Positions 1 through 10,681 of a DNA stretch of 64,000 nucleotides are shown here, in pieces (positions within the stretch are counted from its first letter, which is position 1; each line of letters opens with the position of its first letter). Location of the stretch: NCBI GenBank assembly GCA_964019135.1, contig OZ025248.1, forward strand, positions 43,269,670-43,333,669. The letters are read 5' to 3'. This stretch comes from Arenicola marina. Lineage: Eukaryota > Annelida > Polychaeta > Arenicolidae. The translations under genes and the position numbers were made by a program. The notes under the pieces were generated by a model. That model did not search any database. It was not told the DNA's origin and worked only from the letters and a program-made list of their open reading frames with translations.

Positions 1-199
1 CTGCCTGCTCCTGATTACGTTGCTGGACGACGATGAGCCGTTAACGATAGTACCAACGATGCATAATATATGCAATCAAGCGTATGTGCTATATTCTAAT
101 AAGGGGTTGTACACTTCCCTCTGTGCCTTGGGTATGGATGGTGTTCCCATATCATAAACAGAGAAACATATTGTTTGGTAGACTGTACATCGTTCGGTT
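1..199. other. Unassigned sequence, no gene seen
   Basis: I see no coding exon, RNA gene or repeat in this leading stretch. It is probably upstream or intronic sequence of the large gene to the right, but nothing in it shows this. Confidence 0.4.
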
Positions 200-740
200 T
201 ATGGTCTGTATTCTATTGATGGCCGTATAGTTTATGGTCTGCTTTATTCTATTCTCGATCTTTTTAAGGTCTGTGTTCTACTGATGGTCATATAGTTTAT
301 GGCATCCATTCTATTGGTGATCGTAATGGGCATATAGTTTATGGCCTCCATTCTATTGGTGATCGTTCAGTTTAAGGTCTGCATTCTACTGATGGTCATA
401 TAGTTTATGGCCTCCATTCTATTAGTGATCGTTCAGTTTATGGGCTCCATTCTATTGATGTTCATTCAGGTTAAGGTCTGTGTTCTACTGATGGTCATAT
501 AGTTTATGGGCTCCATTCTATTGGTGATCGTTCAGGTTAAGGCCTGTGTTCTACTGATGGTCATATAGTTTATGGCCTCCATTCTATTGGTGATCGTTCA
601 GTTTATGGTTTGCTTTATTTTATTCACGGTCTTCCTTATTAAATATTTCTATTCTAGTCTTGTAATTCCTTTTATGAACTCCATTCTCTTCATAATCGTT
701 CAGTCTATGGTCTGCTGCATTCTATTCGCGGTGTTACGTT
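200..740. repeat. Minisatellite, about 60-bp degenerate unit
   Basis: The phrases CATATAGTTTATGGCCTCCA, TTCTATTGGTGATCGTTCAG and TTCTACTGATGG alternate along this stretch, giving a composite repeat of roughly 60 bp with much divergence between copies. The short open frame over it follows from the repeat and is not a gene. Confidence 0.75.
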
Positions 741-947
741 TTCGTGTCTGTATTCTCTTGATGATCTGTCAGCTAATGGTATGTATCCTCTTGATTATCT
801 GTCAGCTTATGGTATGTATTCTCTTGATGATCTGTCAGCTTATGGTATGTATTCTCTTGATAATCTGTCAGCCTATGGTCTGTATTCTCTTGATGATCTG
901 TCAGTTTATGGTCTGTATTCTCTTGATAATCTGTCAGGGTTATCATG
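741..947. repeat. Minisatellite, 33-bp unit
   Basis: TCTCTTGATGATCTGTCAGC followed by TTATGGTATGTAT recurs about six times at 33-bp spacing. The unit is a multiple of three, which explains the repetitive open frames (CILLMICQLMV) in two frames. I do not regard them as coding. Confidence 0.85.
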
Positions 948-1059
948 TGTACAACATGCGGCCAATTACGTCTTGCAGTAGGGGCGATACTTTGGACTGT
1001 CTCTGTTGTCTATCATCGCCTACGTGTTTAGCCAGGTCGATAAAAATATGTTGCTATAC

Positions 1060-1410
1060 TGTGGTGTGATGGCGAGCGGGTTATGGCCGCGTTGATTGCT
1101 GCCTGTTACACTGTGGTGAGATGGCGAGCGGGTTATGGCCGCGTTGATTGTTGTCTGTTACACTGTGGTGTGATGGCGAACGGGTTGTGGCCGCATTGAT
1201 TGCTGCCTGTTACACTGTGGTGTGATGGCGAGCGGGTTATGGCCGCGTTGATTGCTGTTTGTTAGACTCTGGTGTGATGGCGAGCGGGTTATGGCCGCGT
1301 TGATTGCTGTTTGTTAGACTCTGGTGTGATGGCGAGCGGGTTATGGCCGCGTTGATTGCTGTTTGTTAGACTCTGGTGTGATGGCGAGCGGGTTATGGCC
1401 GCTTTGATTT
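1060..1410. repeat. Minisatellite, 52-bp unit
   Basis: GTGTGATGGCGAGCGGGTTA and TGGCCGCGTTGATTGCTG recur about seven times at 52-bp spacing. Three central copies are almost identical, which suggests recent local expansion. The roughly 280 bp to the right (to 1690) is unique sequence in which I see nothing. Confidence 0.9.
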
Positions 1411-1689
1411 GTGTCTTGTTTTCATTGCTTGTTGACTTTGGCGTATTAGGCGGGGCTCTGTGCTGCCTGCCCCTATCTGTCCACCGTGCTGTGGGCTGTC
1501 AACCACGCCCCTGTGTCCTCCCAGCGTAAGGTTTATATCTAACGTGCTAACGTGGGGAGGGAAGGGAGTATTGTGTGGCCCGGTTTTGTTTGGTTAACCA
1601 TATTTAATAACCTCGAGTTGTGTTGGTTGATGAACGTCGCGGAAACACAGCTGCAGTTGATCAGGGTTGAAAGGGTGTGTTGACTTCTT

Positions 1690-2125
1690 GCTGGTCGTTG
1701 CTGGTTATTCATGGTCGGTGTTGGCTTGTCGTTTCTGGTTATTCATGGTCGGTGTTGGCTGACCGTTGCTTGTTATTCATGGTCGGTGTTGGCTGGTCGT
1801 TGCTGGTTATTCATGGGCGGTGTTGGCTCGTCGTTTCTGGTTATTCATGGTCGGTGTGAGCAGGCCGTTGCTGGTTATTCATGGTCGGTGTTGGCTGGTC
1901 GTTTCTGGTTATTTATGATCGGTGTTGGCTGATCGTTGCTTGTTATTCATGGTCGGTGTTGGCCGATCGTTGCTGGTTATCCATGGTCGGGGTTGGCTGG
2001 TCGTTGCTGGTTATTCATGGTCGGTGTTGGCTGGTCGTTGCTGGTTATTCATGATCGGTGTTGGCTGGTCGTTGCTGGTTATGCATGGTCCGTGTTGGCT
2101 GGTCGTTTCTGGTCGTTACTGATGG
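1690..2125. repeat. Minisatellite, 34-bp unit
   Basis: TTGGCTGGTCGTTGCTGGTT plus ATTCATGGTCGGTG repeats about 13 times at 34-bp spacing. A short remnant of the same array, about two units, recurs at 4130-4200 at the start of the second copy of the downstream duplication, so the array edge was copied with that segment. Confidence 0.9.
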
Positions 2126-3165
2126 TCCTCGCACGGTTCCCTTTGGGAACACATTGAGGGCTGGTCACGTGGTTAAGGGCGTGGCCCCCGCGATATCACA
2201 AGAGACATGTGGGAGACGACAGGGCTAGTGTATCGGTACTGATCGGTATAGGATCAGGGGCTGTGGCAGTGACCGTGGGGTCGGGTAGGACATATGCAGC
2301 CACAGCGGCTCTACGATCGATCGGTAAAGGTAAATGTGGGAAACACGTCGGATAAGCCGATCACAGCTTCATCTCTTCGCATATATACTACTGCTAGTTT
2401 ATACCTCCAAGGACAGTGTCGGTCTCACCAAATTGTGCCACATGCAACGTCTGGACCTTGTCATGGGTCACTTCTCAGAGGCCTTTCGCACAAGCCACCC
2501 ACAAAATAAACGAGGCTGGTGTTCTATCACCGAACCGCAATCATTATGCAAATCTCACCTGCGTAATATATGTATCAATATCAACATCATATAAGTGAGG
2601 TTTTGAGTAATACAATGAGTAATGATTCGATTCGGGGTAGTCGTGCAACCTGAATAATTGGCCTTGCCATGAATAACCCGAGATCTAGCGTAGCAGATGA
2701 TGAGGCCATCGTAGAGCATTCCCCAATCTTCATGCCTCCGATGGTCTTAAATAATAATCATAACACGGTATTCTATGGATTCGCTGCGCGGGCGATTCAA
2801 TTTTGGGCCCCGATGCGCCTGGCGGCCTTGCTACAACAAGTGGTTAATCGAGGCAATACGGTATATGTTTGTCAGGCTGAGATAACATTGGCGTACAACT
2901 CATAAACTAATACAGGAATTGATTTAGGATTTAGGATTTATGTCGTTGTAAATTAAGCAGCGAAACCAGTTTACCGGCTTTAGTATAAGACGTGATGTAA
3001 CTTTTGCGAAAGCGGTGACTTGTTTCCTATATGTTTCTCTCAGCAAGAACTTAGTAATATATTATGCTCTGTATCTGTTCGCCCTGGTGTTTCCATTAGC
3101 CAAGATGGAGTAAATTAAGATCCTTTTTTTCTCGTCTGCATGCTCATTTCCGACATTCCCTCCAG

Positions 3166-3231
3166 CGGAGACGACCTCTGCTACTCCTCCGGATACTACT
3201 GCGGATACTACTAAGACTACATCTCCGCCAA
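3166..3231 (+). CDS. Candidate Thr/Pro-rich exon of the receptor gene, copy 1
   Basis: Small candidate exon. The acceptor is a pyrimidine-rich tract ending TTCCCTCCAG and the donor is CCAA|GTAAGG. It is 66 bp, phase 1 at both ends, with no stop, and reads ETTSATPPDTTADTTK followed by TTSPP, a mucin-like composition suited to O-glycosylation. Spliced to the next copy the junction codon is ACG (Thr); spliced to the first FN3 exon it is ACT (Thr), so the frame is continuous either way. This is inferred from splice signals, phase, composition and three-fold conservation only. It could be a chance open stretch carried in a duplicated intron. Confidence 0.6.
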
Positions 3232-3571
3232 GTAAGGTCATAGGTCTTGGCACTAGACGTAATCTAGCGCCTTGCATCTGATTCCATATATTGCGATAGG
3301 CTTTACCGCGGTTTCTGACCTATAGGTGGGATAAAGGGCTGACGCATGTTGGGTACATGTCCGTTGTCCAGTCACCGGGTGATGGGGAGCGGGTGTCGCC
3401 CGCCGAGCGCGGTCACCCACGTGCCTCTCTCTGTATCTGGTGGTAAAGGTGGTATATCCCCTGTTATATAGCGAAGTGGCGGAAGCTGCCGCTGTGAAAA
3501 GTCCTGCTGGTCCTGAGATTGCATGTACTTGTATATATTGCACCAACTGAAGCAAGACACGATAGTCTTCT

Positions 3572-3823
3572 GGGGCCGTATTCATAATCGTCACTTAGGA
3601 TACGCCACTAGACTTAGCGGTAAGTGGAAGATTTGTCGAGCGATTATCGGGTTCAAAGTACATAAATAGTCACCCAAGAAGTGGATTTTCCAAATTAAGA
3701 AAGTGCTAAAATTATATTGAAAAGGATTTCTTAATCATGAGCACCGCAACAATGAGCTGGGGAGGCTAAGAGGAAAACGCACTTTTCGTGCGTAACTTAC
3801 GAGGGGATTATGAATACGGCCCC
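3572..3823. mobile_element. Non-autonomous inverted-repeat DNA transposon (MITE), copy 1
   Basis: The element starts GGGGCCGTATTCATAAT and ends with its exact reverse complement, a 17-bp perfect terminal inverted repeat on 252 bp. It carries no open frame. GTCTT occurs just outside both ends, two bases from the repeat, and may be the target duplication with ends CTGGGG and CCCCGG. It was copied with the surrounding 2-kb segment, so the three copies stem from one insertion. The superfamily is not assigned. Confidence 0.85.
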
Positions 3824-4129
3824 GGGTCTTGACTCGTATTGCTTATATTAGCTCTTCTCGTGACGGACGTGTACACAGTGCACGTTTGTTTGTGATCTCT
3901 CATTATTACCTGTTCTGGGGTCTGCGTCATTTCGTGACTTGACCGAGTGACGCAGCCCGTCCGTAGACTGGAAGTAGGCCAACTGATTATAGGTGAACAC
4001 GTGACTATAATTTGCATATAGGTTTGTAAATACGCTTGGTAAATAATCGCGCATATATGGGAGCTAATAGCAAAATCAACTGTGGGGCATATTATCATCC
4101 TACATTGGCATTCAACTTGAATTTGAATG

Positions 4130-4203
4130 TTATTCATGGTCGGTGGTTATAACCATGTTGGTTAGTCATGGTCGGTGTTGGCTGGTCGTTGCTGGTCGTT
4201 ACT
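4130..4203. repeat. Remnant of the 34-bp minisatellite
   Basis: About two units of the 34-bp repeat seen at 1690-2125 (TTGGCTGGTCGTTGCTGG) lie here, at the join between the first and second segmental copies. They place the duplication breakpoint inside the minisatellite. Confidence 0.8.
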
Positions 4204-5389
4204 GATGTTCCTCGCACGGTTCCCTTTGGGAGCCCATCGAGGGCTGGTCACGTGGTTAAGGGCGTGGCCCCCGCGATATCACGAGAGACATGTGGGAGAC
4301 GACAGGGCTAGTGTATCGGTACTGATCGGTATAGGATCAGGGGCTGTGGCAGTGACCGTGGGGTCGGGTAGGACATATGCAGCCACAGCGGCTCTACGAT
4401 CGATCGATAATGATGGCAGGAAGATGGCGGGGTCGGGGACAGTAATGACGAAACGCGTTATAGTCAGGCCAGCGATCGTTATGTTTAAAGGTAAATGTGG
4501 AAAACACGTCGGATAAGCCGATCACAGCTTCATCTCTGTGCATAATATACTACTACTAGTTTATACCTCCAAGGACAGTGTCGGTCTCACCAAATTACGC
4601 CACACGCGACGCCTAGACCTTGTCATGGGTCAATTCTCAGATTCCTTTCGCATCAGTCACCTACAAAATCAAGGAGGTTGGTGTTTTATCCCCGGACCGC
4701 AATGACGTCATTTCATTGTGCGTCATTATGCAAATCTTACCTGCGTAGTATATTTATAAATATCAACATTAAATACGTGATGTTTTGAGTACTACAATAA
4801 GTAATTATTCGGTTCGGGGTAGTCGTGTAACCTAAACATTGGCCTTGCCATGAATAACCCGAGATCTAGTGTAGCAGGTGATGGTGGGGGTAGTCGTGCA
4901 ACCTGAACATTTGCCTTGTCATGAATAACTCTAGATCTAGTGTAGCAGATGATGAGGCCATTGTAGAGCATTCCCCAATCTTCATGCCTCCGATGGTCTT
5001 ATATATTAATCATAACACGGTATTCTATGGATTCGCTGTGTGTGCGATTCAATTTCGGGCCCCGATGCGCCAGGCGGCTTTACTGGAACGAGTGGTTAAT
5101 CGAGGCAAAACGGCATATATAACACATAAACTAATACAGGAATGGATTTAGGATTTATGATTTATGTCGTTGTAAATTAAGCAACGAAACCAGTTTACCG
5201 GCTTTAGTATAAGACGTGATGTAACTTTTGCGAAAGCGGTGACAAGTTTCCTATATGTTTCTCTCAGCAAGAACTTAGTAATATATTATGCTCTGTATCT
5301 GTTCGCCCTGGTGTTTCCATTAGCCAAGATGGAGTAAATTAAGATCTTCTTTTTCTCGTCTGCATGCTCATTTCCGACATTCCCTCCAG

Positions 5390-5455
5390 CGGAGACGACC
5401 TCTGCTACTCCTCCGGATACTACTGCCGATACTACTAAGACTACATCTACGCCAA
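5390..5455 (+). CDS. Candidate Thr/Pro-rich exon, copy 2
   Basis: Second copy of the 66-bp phase 1-1 exon. The acceptor TTCCCTCCAG and donor CCAA|GTAAGG are preserved. Length and frame are kept, and differences from copy 1 include one codon near the end (TCT ACG CCA in place of TCT CCG CCA, Pro to Thr), which keeps the Thr/Pro character. Splicing exon 1 to exon 2 gives a Thr codon at the join. Same caveat as copy 1: transcript evidence is lacking. Confidence 0.6.
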
Positions 5456-5795
5456 GTAAGGTCATAGGTCTTGGCACTAGACGTCGTCTAGCGCCTTGCA
5501 TCTGCTTCCATATATTCCAGTAGGGTTTACCCCGGTTGCTGACCTATAGGTCGGATATAGGGCTGACGCGTGTTGGGTGCATGTCCGTTGTCCAGTCACC
5601 GGGCGATGGGGAGCGGGTGTCGCCCGCCGAGCGCGGTCACCCACGTGCCTCTCTCTGTATCTGGTGGTAGAGGTGGTATATCCCCTGTTATATAGCGAAG
5701 AGGCAGCAGCTGCCGCTGTGGAAAGTGGTGCTGGTCCTGAGATTGCATGTACTTGTATATATTTCACCGACTGAACTAAGACACGATAGTCTTCT

Positions 5796-6047
5796 GGGGT
5801 CGTATTCATAGTCGTCAGTTAAGCTACGCCACTAGACTTAACGCTAAGTGGAAGATTTGTTGAGCGATTATCAGGTTCAAATTACATAAATAGTCACCCA
5901 AGAAGTGGATTTTCTAAATTAAGAAAGTGCTAAAATTATATTGAAGAGGATTTCTTAATCATGAGCACCGCAACAATGAGCTGGGGAGGCTAAGAGGAAA
6001 ACGCACTTTTCGTGCGTAACTTACGAGGGGATTATGAATACGGCCCC
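5796..6047. mobile_element. MITE, copy 2
   Basis: A 252-bp copy of the element at 3572-3823, at the same place in the duplicated segment, so it arose by segmental duplication and not by a new insertion. Its left end has drifted (GGGGTCGTATTCATAGT) while the right end keeps the original sequence. Confidence 0.85.
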
Positions 6048-6339
6048 GAGTCTAGACTCGTATTGCTTCTATTAGCTCTTCTCGTGACGGACGTGTACAC
6101 TGTGCACGCTTGTTTGTGATCTCTCATTATTACCTTTTCTGGGGTCCGCGTCATTTCGTGTCTTGACCGAGTGACGCAGCCCGTCCGTAGACTGGAAGTA
6201 GGCCAACTGATTATAGGTGAACAGGTGGCTATAATTTGCATATAGGTTTATAAATACGCTTGGTAAATAATCGCACATATATGGGAGCTAATAGCTAAAT
6301 CAACTGTGGGGCATATTATCATCTTACATTGGCATTCAA

Positions 6340-6655
6340 CTTGTTGAGCGTAAGAAATGCGCCGTCCTTTCATTTGATTATCCTTCTTCATGAAATTATG
6401 TTTCAATTTCTGGCACGTCTGTTGAACAGTTTGTATCGTTTTCCCATGGCACGCCGTACCATTTCCCCCACCCACTCCAACCCACCCCCGCTTACTAACA
6501 AATCCCAATGCTTTCTAGCGCACGTGATGACCTCCGCTCAGAGGATCTCGCAAGCAGTCCCATCCCAGCTTACCTTCAACCCACTGTCGATCACTACAGC
6601 CGCTTACCACCTAAACATCCAGTCAGAGAAGGAGAAGCAAGAAGAAGGGGAAGGG
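6340..6655. repeat. Duplicated 310-bp segment (partner at 8740-9050)
   Basis: The sequence from TTGAGCGTAAGAAATGCGCC through the GAGAAGGAGAAG stretch matches 8740-9050 with few changes and is absent after segmental copy 1. It is open in two frames (one reads LASSPIPAYLQPTVDHYS), but the first copy runs into a low-complexity GAAG/GGGG stretch and the second into the 42-bp array. I do not recognise a protein in it. Confidence 0.7.
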
Positions 6656-7150
6656 GGGTGGTAGTCGTGCAACCTGAACATTGGCCTTGTCATGAATAAC
6701 CCGAGATCTAGTGTAGCAGATGATGAGGCCATTGTAGAGCATTCCCCAATCTTCATGCCTCCGATGGTCTTATATATTAATCATAACACGGTATTCTATG
6801 GATTCGCTGTATGTGCGATTCAATTTCGGGCCCCGATGCGCCTGGCGGCCTTACTGGAACGAGTGGTTAATCGAGGCAATACGGTATATATAACACATAA
6901 ACTAATACAGGAATGGATCTATGATTTATGATTTATGTCGTTGTAAATTAAGCAGCGAAACCAGTTTACCGGCTATAGTATAAGACGTGATGTAAAGCGG
7001 TGTCTTGTTTCCTATATGTTCCTCTCAGCAAGAACTTAGTAATATATTATGCTCTGTATCTGTTCTCCCTGGTATTACCATTAGCCAAGATGGAGTAAAT
7101 TAAGATCCTTTATTTCTCGTCTGCATGCTCATTTCCGACATTCTCTCCAG

Positions 7151-7216
7151 CGGAGACGACCTCTGCTACTCCTCCGGATACTACTGCGGATACTACTAAG
7201 ACTACATCTCCGCCAA
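7151..7216 (+). CDS. Candidate Thr/Pro-rich exon, copy 3
   Basis: Third copy of the 66-bp phase 1-1 exon, encoding the same residues as copy 1. The acceptor reads TTCTCTCCAG, one base changed but still pyrimidine-rich, and the donor is CCAA|GTAAGG. It would splice directly to the first FN3 exon at 11043, giving SPP-T-LEQPSD at the join. Retention of length, frame and both splice signals in all three copies is the main argument that it is a real exon. Confidence 0.6.
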
Positions 7217-7353
7217 GTAAGGTCATAGGTCTTGGCACTAGACGTAATCTAGCGCCTTGCATCTGATTCCATATATTGCGATAGGCTTTACCGCGGTTTC
7301 TGACCTATAGGTGGGATCAAGGGCTGACGCATGTTGGGTGCATGTCCGTTGTC

Positions 7354-7952
7354 TATTTATGTACTTTGAACCCGATAATCGCTCAACATATCTTCCACTT
7401 AGCGCTAAGTCTAGTGGGGTAGCTTAATTGACGATTATGAATACGGCCCCAGAAGACTACCGTGTGGCGTTTGGTGGCGTCGTGCACTGAGCGTCGTAGC
7501 CCGCCAGGTGGTTGGGTGGCGACACTGGCTGTTGACACTGGGATGTTGACTAGGGTGTTGACATGTGGGGCGGGGGGCGGTGAAACTGGGGTGTTGACAC
7601 TAGGGTGTTGACTGTGGATTGGGTTGCCCTATGGTGGGTTTCGCAAAGATGGTATTTAGTAATAGCAGTATTAACTTTTATACCGGCAAATTTTGTCATT
7701 TAGGTAAGACGGACCCGCAATACTGTTTCACAAACGCAAATAAAGAAGGTATTAGCAATGACCGGTATTAAGTGATTTAATGCCGATCTGATTATCAGTG
7801 ACGTCGCAACATATCGTTACAAAACGCTAAACGTGACCCTGCAATGGCACAATGGTACTCGCATCCTATCTCGCTAGTCCGTGTCTTGTTCTGCTTTCAT
7901 GATTCACCTTCTGTTCGTATCGTGGTGACGGGACCTATTAACTGTGTATTTG
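7354..7952. other. Composite insertion: inverted MITE half plus FN3-intron block
   Basis: 7354-7465 is the reverse complement of about 8185-8298 (left half of the MITE with its flank). 7468-7952 is a near-exact copy of 11999-12481, a block otherwise found only in introns of the FN3 cassettes. The whole is bracketed by a 42-bp direct duplication (7312-7353 and 7953-7994, one mismatch). The structure suggests template switching or gene conversion between the two clusters rather than a transposon. Confidence 0.8.
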
Positions 7953-8197
7953 TGGGATAAAGGGCTGACGCATGTTGGGTGCATGTCCGTTGTCCAGTCA
8001 CCGCTCGATGGGGAGCAGGTGTCGCCCGCCAAGCGCGGTCACCTACGTGCCTCTCTCTGTATCTGGTGGTAGAGGTGGTATATCCCCTGTTATATAACGA
8101 AGAGGCGGCAGCTGCCGCTGTGAAAAGTCCTGCTGGTCCTGAGATTGCATGTACTTGTATATATTTCAGAGACATAACGAAGACACGGTAGTCTTCT

Positions 8198-8449
8198 GGG
8201 GCCGTATTCATAATCGTCAATTAAGTTACCCCACTAGACTTAGCGCTAAGTGGAAGATATGTTGAGCGATTATCGGGTTCAAAGTACATAAATAGTCACA
8301 CAAGAAGTAGATTTTCTAAATTAAGAAAGTGCTAAAATTATATTGAAGTAGATTTCTTAAACATGAGCACCGCAACAACGACCTGGGGAGGCTAAGAGGA
8401 AAACGCACTTTTCGTGCGTAACTTACGAGGGGATTATGAATACGGCCCC
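8198..8449. mobile_element. MITE, copy 3
   Basis: A 252-bp copy with intact 17-bp terminal inverted repeats (GGGGCCGTATTCATAAT and its complement), carried in the third segmental copy. Its left half also appears inverted at 7354-7465. Confidence 0.85.
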
Positions 8450-8739
8450 GGGTCTTGACTCGTATTGCTTCTATTAGCTCTTCTCGTGACGGACGTGTGC
8501 ACTGTGCACGCTTGTTTGTGATCTCTCATTATTACCTTTTCTGGGGTCCGCGTCATTTCGTGTCTTGATCGAGTAACACAGCCTGTCCGTCGACTGGAAG
8601 TAGGCCAACTGATTATAGGTGAACAGGTGGCTATAATTTGCATATAGGTTTGTAAATACGCTTGGTAAATAATCGCGCATATATGGGAGCTAATAGCAAA
8701 ATCAACTGTGGGGCATATTATCATCTTACATTGGCATTC

Positions 8740-9090
8740 AACTTGTTGAGCGTCAGAAATGCGCCGTCCTTTCGTTTGATTATCCTTCTTCATGAAATTA
8801 TGTTTCCATTTCTGGGACGTCTGTTGAAAAGTTTGTATCTTTTTCCCATGGCACGCCGTACCATTTCCCCCACCCACTCCAACCCATCCCCGCCTTCTAA
8901 CGAATCCCAATGCTTTCTAGCGCACGTGATGACCTCCGCTCAGAGGGGCTCGCAAGCAGTCCCATCCCAGCTTACCTTCAACCCACTGTCGATCACTACA
9001 GCCGCTTACCACCTAAACCTGCAGTCAGAGAAGGCGAAGCAAACTGTGTCCACCAATGGCGTGACAGATACGACAGACCGCAAGCTAACT
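8740..9090. repeat. Second copy of the 310-bp segment, leading into the 42-bp array
   Basis: Matches 6340-6655. To its right an open frame on the + strand continues without a stop into the 42-bp array, from 8662 to 10020. Possible acceptors such as ATGACCTCCGCTCAG lie inside, but I cannot pick a convincing exon start, so no CDS is called. Confidence 0.6.
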
Positions 9091-9094
9091 GTCA

Positions 9095-9980
9095 CCATTC
9101 TGTTGGAGAACCAGCCTACCACGACCGCCATTCATGAGCCAAACGTAGAGAACCAGCGTACCACGACCGCCATTCATGGGCCAGACCTCGAGAACCAGCG
9201 TACCACAGCCGCCATTCATGGGCCAGACCTCGAGAACCAGCGTACCACGGCCGCCATTCATGAGCCAGACGTAGAGAACCGGCGTACCACAGCCGCCATT
9301 CATGAGCCAGACGTAGAGAACCAGCGTACCACGACCGCCATTCATGAGCCAGACGTAGAGAACCAGCGTACCACGACCGCCATTCATGGGCCAGACGTAG
9401 AGAACCAGCGTACCACGGCCGCCATTCATGGGCCAGACGTAGAGAACCAGCGTACCACGACCGCCATTCATGAGCCAGACGTAGATAACCAGCGTGCCAC
9501 AGCCGCCATTCATGGGCCAGACCTCGAGAACCAGCGTACCACGACCGCCATTCATGGGCCAGACGTAGAGAACCAGCGTACCACGACCGCCATTCATGGG
9601 CCAGACGTAGAGAACCAGCGTACCACGACCGCCATTCATGAGCCAGACGTAAATAACCAGCGTACCACAGCCGCAATTCATGGGCCAGACGTAGAGAACC
9701 AGCGTACCACGACCGCCATTCATGAGCCAGACGTAGATAACCAGCGTACCACAGCCGCCATTCATGGGCCAAACGTAGAGAACCAGCCTACCACGACCGC
9801 CATTCATGAGCCAGACGTAGATAACCAGCGTACCACAGCCGCCATTCATGGGCCAGACGTCGCGAACCATCGTACCACAGCCGCCATTCATGGGCCAGAC
9901 GTAGAGAACCAGCGTACCACGACCGCTATTCATAAAACAGACGTAGAGAACCAGCGTACCACGGCCCGGCCAAATAGGGC
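9095..9980 (+). repeat. 42-bp minisatellite encoding a 14-residue Thr-rich repeat if translated
   Basis: About 21 units of 42 bp (GAACCAGCGTACCACGACCG, then CCATTCATGGGCCAGACGTA). In the + frame each unit reads ENQRTTTAIHGPDV and the frame stays open through the whole array; the minus strand is open too, as expected for a 42-bp unit without stops. Copies differ mainly at G/E after IH and at T/A in the TTT run. It could be a mucin-like exon of the receptor gene or a non-coding array. No splice sites decide the matter. Confidence 0.8.
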
Positions 9981-9984
9981 CCAA

Positions 9985-10681
9985 CCTGGATGTAGGTACA
10001 ACGGAAGCCACGCCCATTGACCACACCGTGGATCTACAGCCAACAGAGGTCACGCCCATTGACCCCACCCTGAATGTACAGCCAACAGAGGCCACGCCCA
10101 TTGGCCAAACCGTGGATGTGCGAGCAACAGAGGCCACGCCCATTGGCCCCACCGTGGATGTACAGACAACAGAGGCCACGCCCATTGACTACACCATGGA
10201 TGTACAAGCAACATAGGCCACCCCCATTAAACCCACCGTGGATGTACAGACAACAGAGGCCACGCCCATTGACTACACCGTGGATGTACAAGCAACAGAG
10301 GCCACGCCCATTGAGCCCACCGTGGATGTACAGACAACACAAGCCACGCCCATTGACCCCACCGTGGATGTACAGCCAACAGAGGCCACGCCCATTGACC
10401 CCACCCTGGATGTACAGCCAACAGAGGCCACGCCCATTGACCAAACCGTGGATGTACAAGCAACAGAGGCCACGCCCATTGGCCAAACCGTGGATGTGCG
10501 AGCAACAGAGGCCACGCACATTGGCCCCACCGTAGATGTACAGACAACAGAGGCCACGCCCATTGACTACACCGTGGATGTACAAGCAACATAGGCCACG
10601 CCCATTGGCCCCACCGTGGTTGTACAAGGAACAGAGGCCACGCCCATTGACCACACCGTGGATGTAAAGACAACGGAAGCC
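9985..10681 (+). repeat. Second 42-bp array, 14-residue TEATPI-type repeat
   Basis: About 16 units (ACAGAGGCCACGCCCATTGA, then CCCCACCGTGGATGTACAGA). In frame each unit reads like TEATPIDPTVDVQT. Two units carry an in-frame TAG (10214 and 10592) at the same place, nine units apart, and their neighbours match too, so there is a nine-unit higher-order repeat. If this was once coding, the frame is now broken twice. The array stops abruptly at the FN3-intron block that begins TCTCTTATTGTATGG. Confidence 0.85.

Larger units (their letters stand above)
2128..4113. repeat. Segmental duplication, copy 1 of 3 (about 2 kb)
   Basis: This unit begins near CGCACGGTTCCCTTTGGGA (2131) and ends near CATTGGCATTCAACTTG. 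It matches 4206-6346 nearly end to end and 6655-8745 over most of its length. In order it holds unique sequence, a stretch around 2670-2870, the 66-bp Thr-rich exon (3166-3231), a GC-rich stretch near 3360-3420 and the 252-bp inverted-repeat element (3572-3823). Differences between copies are mostly single bases with a few small indels. Outside the exon and the transposon I see no gene. Confidence 0.85.
4206..6346. repeat. Segmental duplication, copy 2 of 3
   Basis: Near-complete second copy of the 2-kb unit. It has extra sequence around 4390-4480 and 4680-4720, and a local duplication of about 80 bp at 4835-4930, where CATGAATAAC and AGATCTAGTGTAGCAG occur twice. It contains the second Thr-rich exon and the second MITE. 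No other gene is seen. Confidence 0.85.
6655..8745. repeat. Segmental duplication, copy 3 of 3 (5'-shortened, interrupted)
   Basis: Third copy. It lacks the first roughly 500 bp of the unit, starting near GTAGTCGTGCAACCTGAACA, and is interrupted by a composite insertion between 7354 and 7952. It carries the third Thr-rich exon and the third MITE. Confidence 0.85.

Noticed and set aside
5577-5774. Frame with YPLLYSEEAAAAAVESGAGPE in the segmental copies
   Set aside because: No consistent acceptor and donor in the three copies, and composition alone is not evidence of an exon.
9085-10185. 366-residue minus-strand frame (WPMNGGRGTLVLYV)
   Set aside because: Antisense shadow of the 42-bp array; no signals of a gene on that strand.
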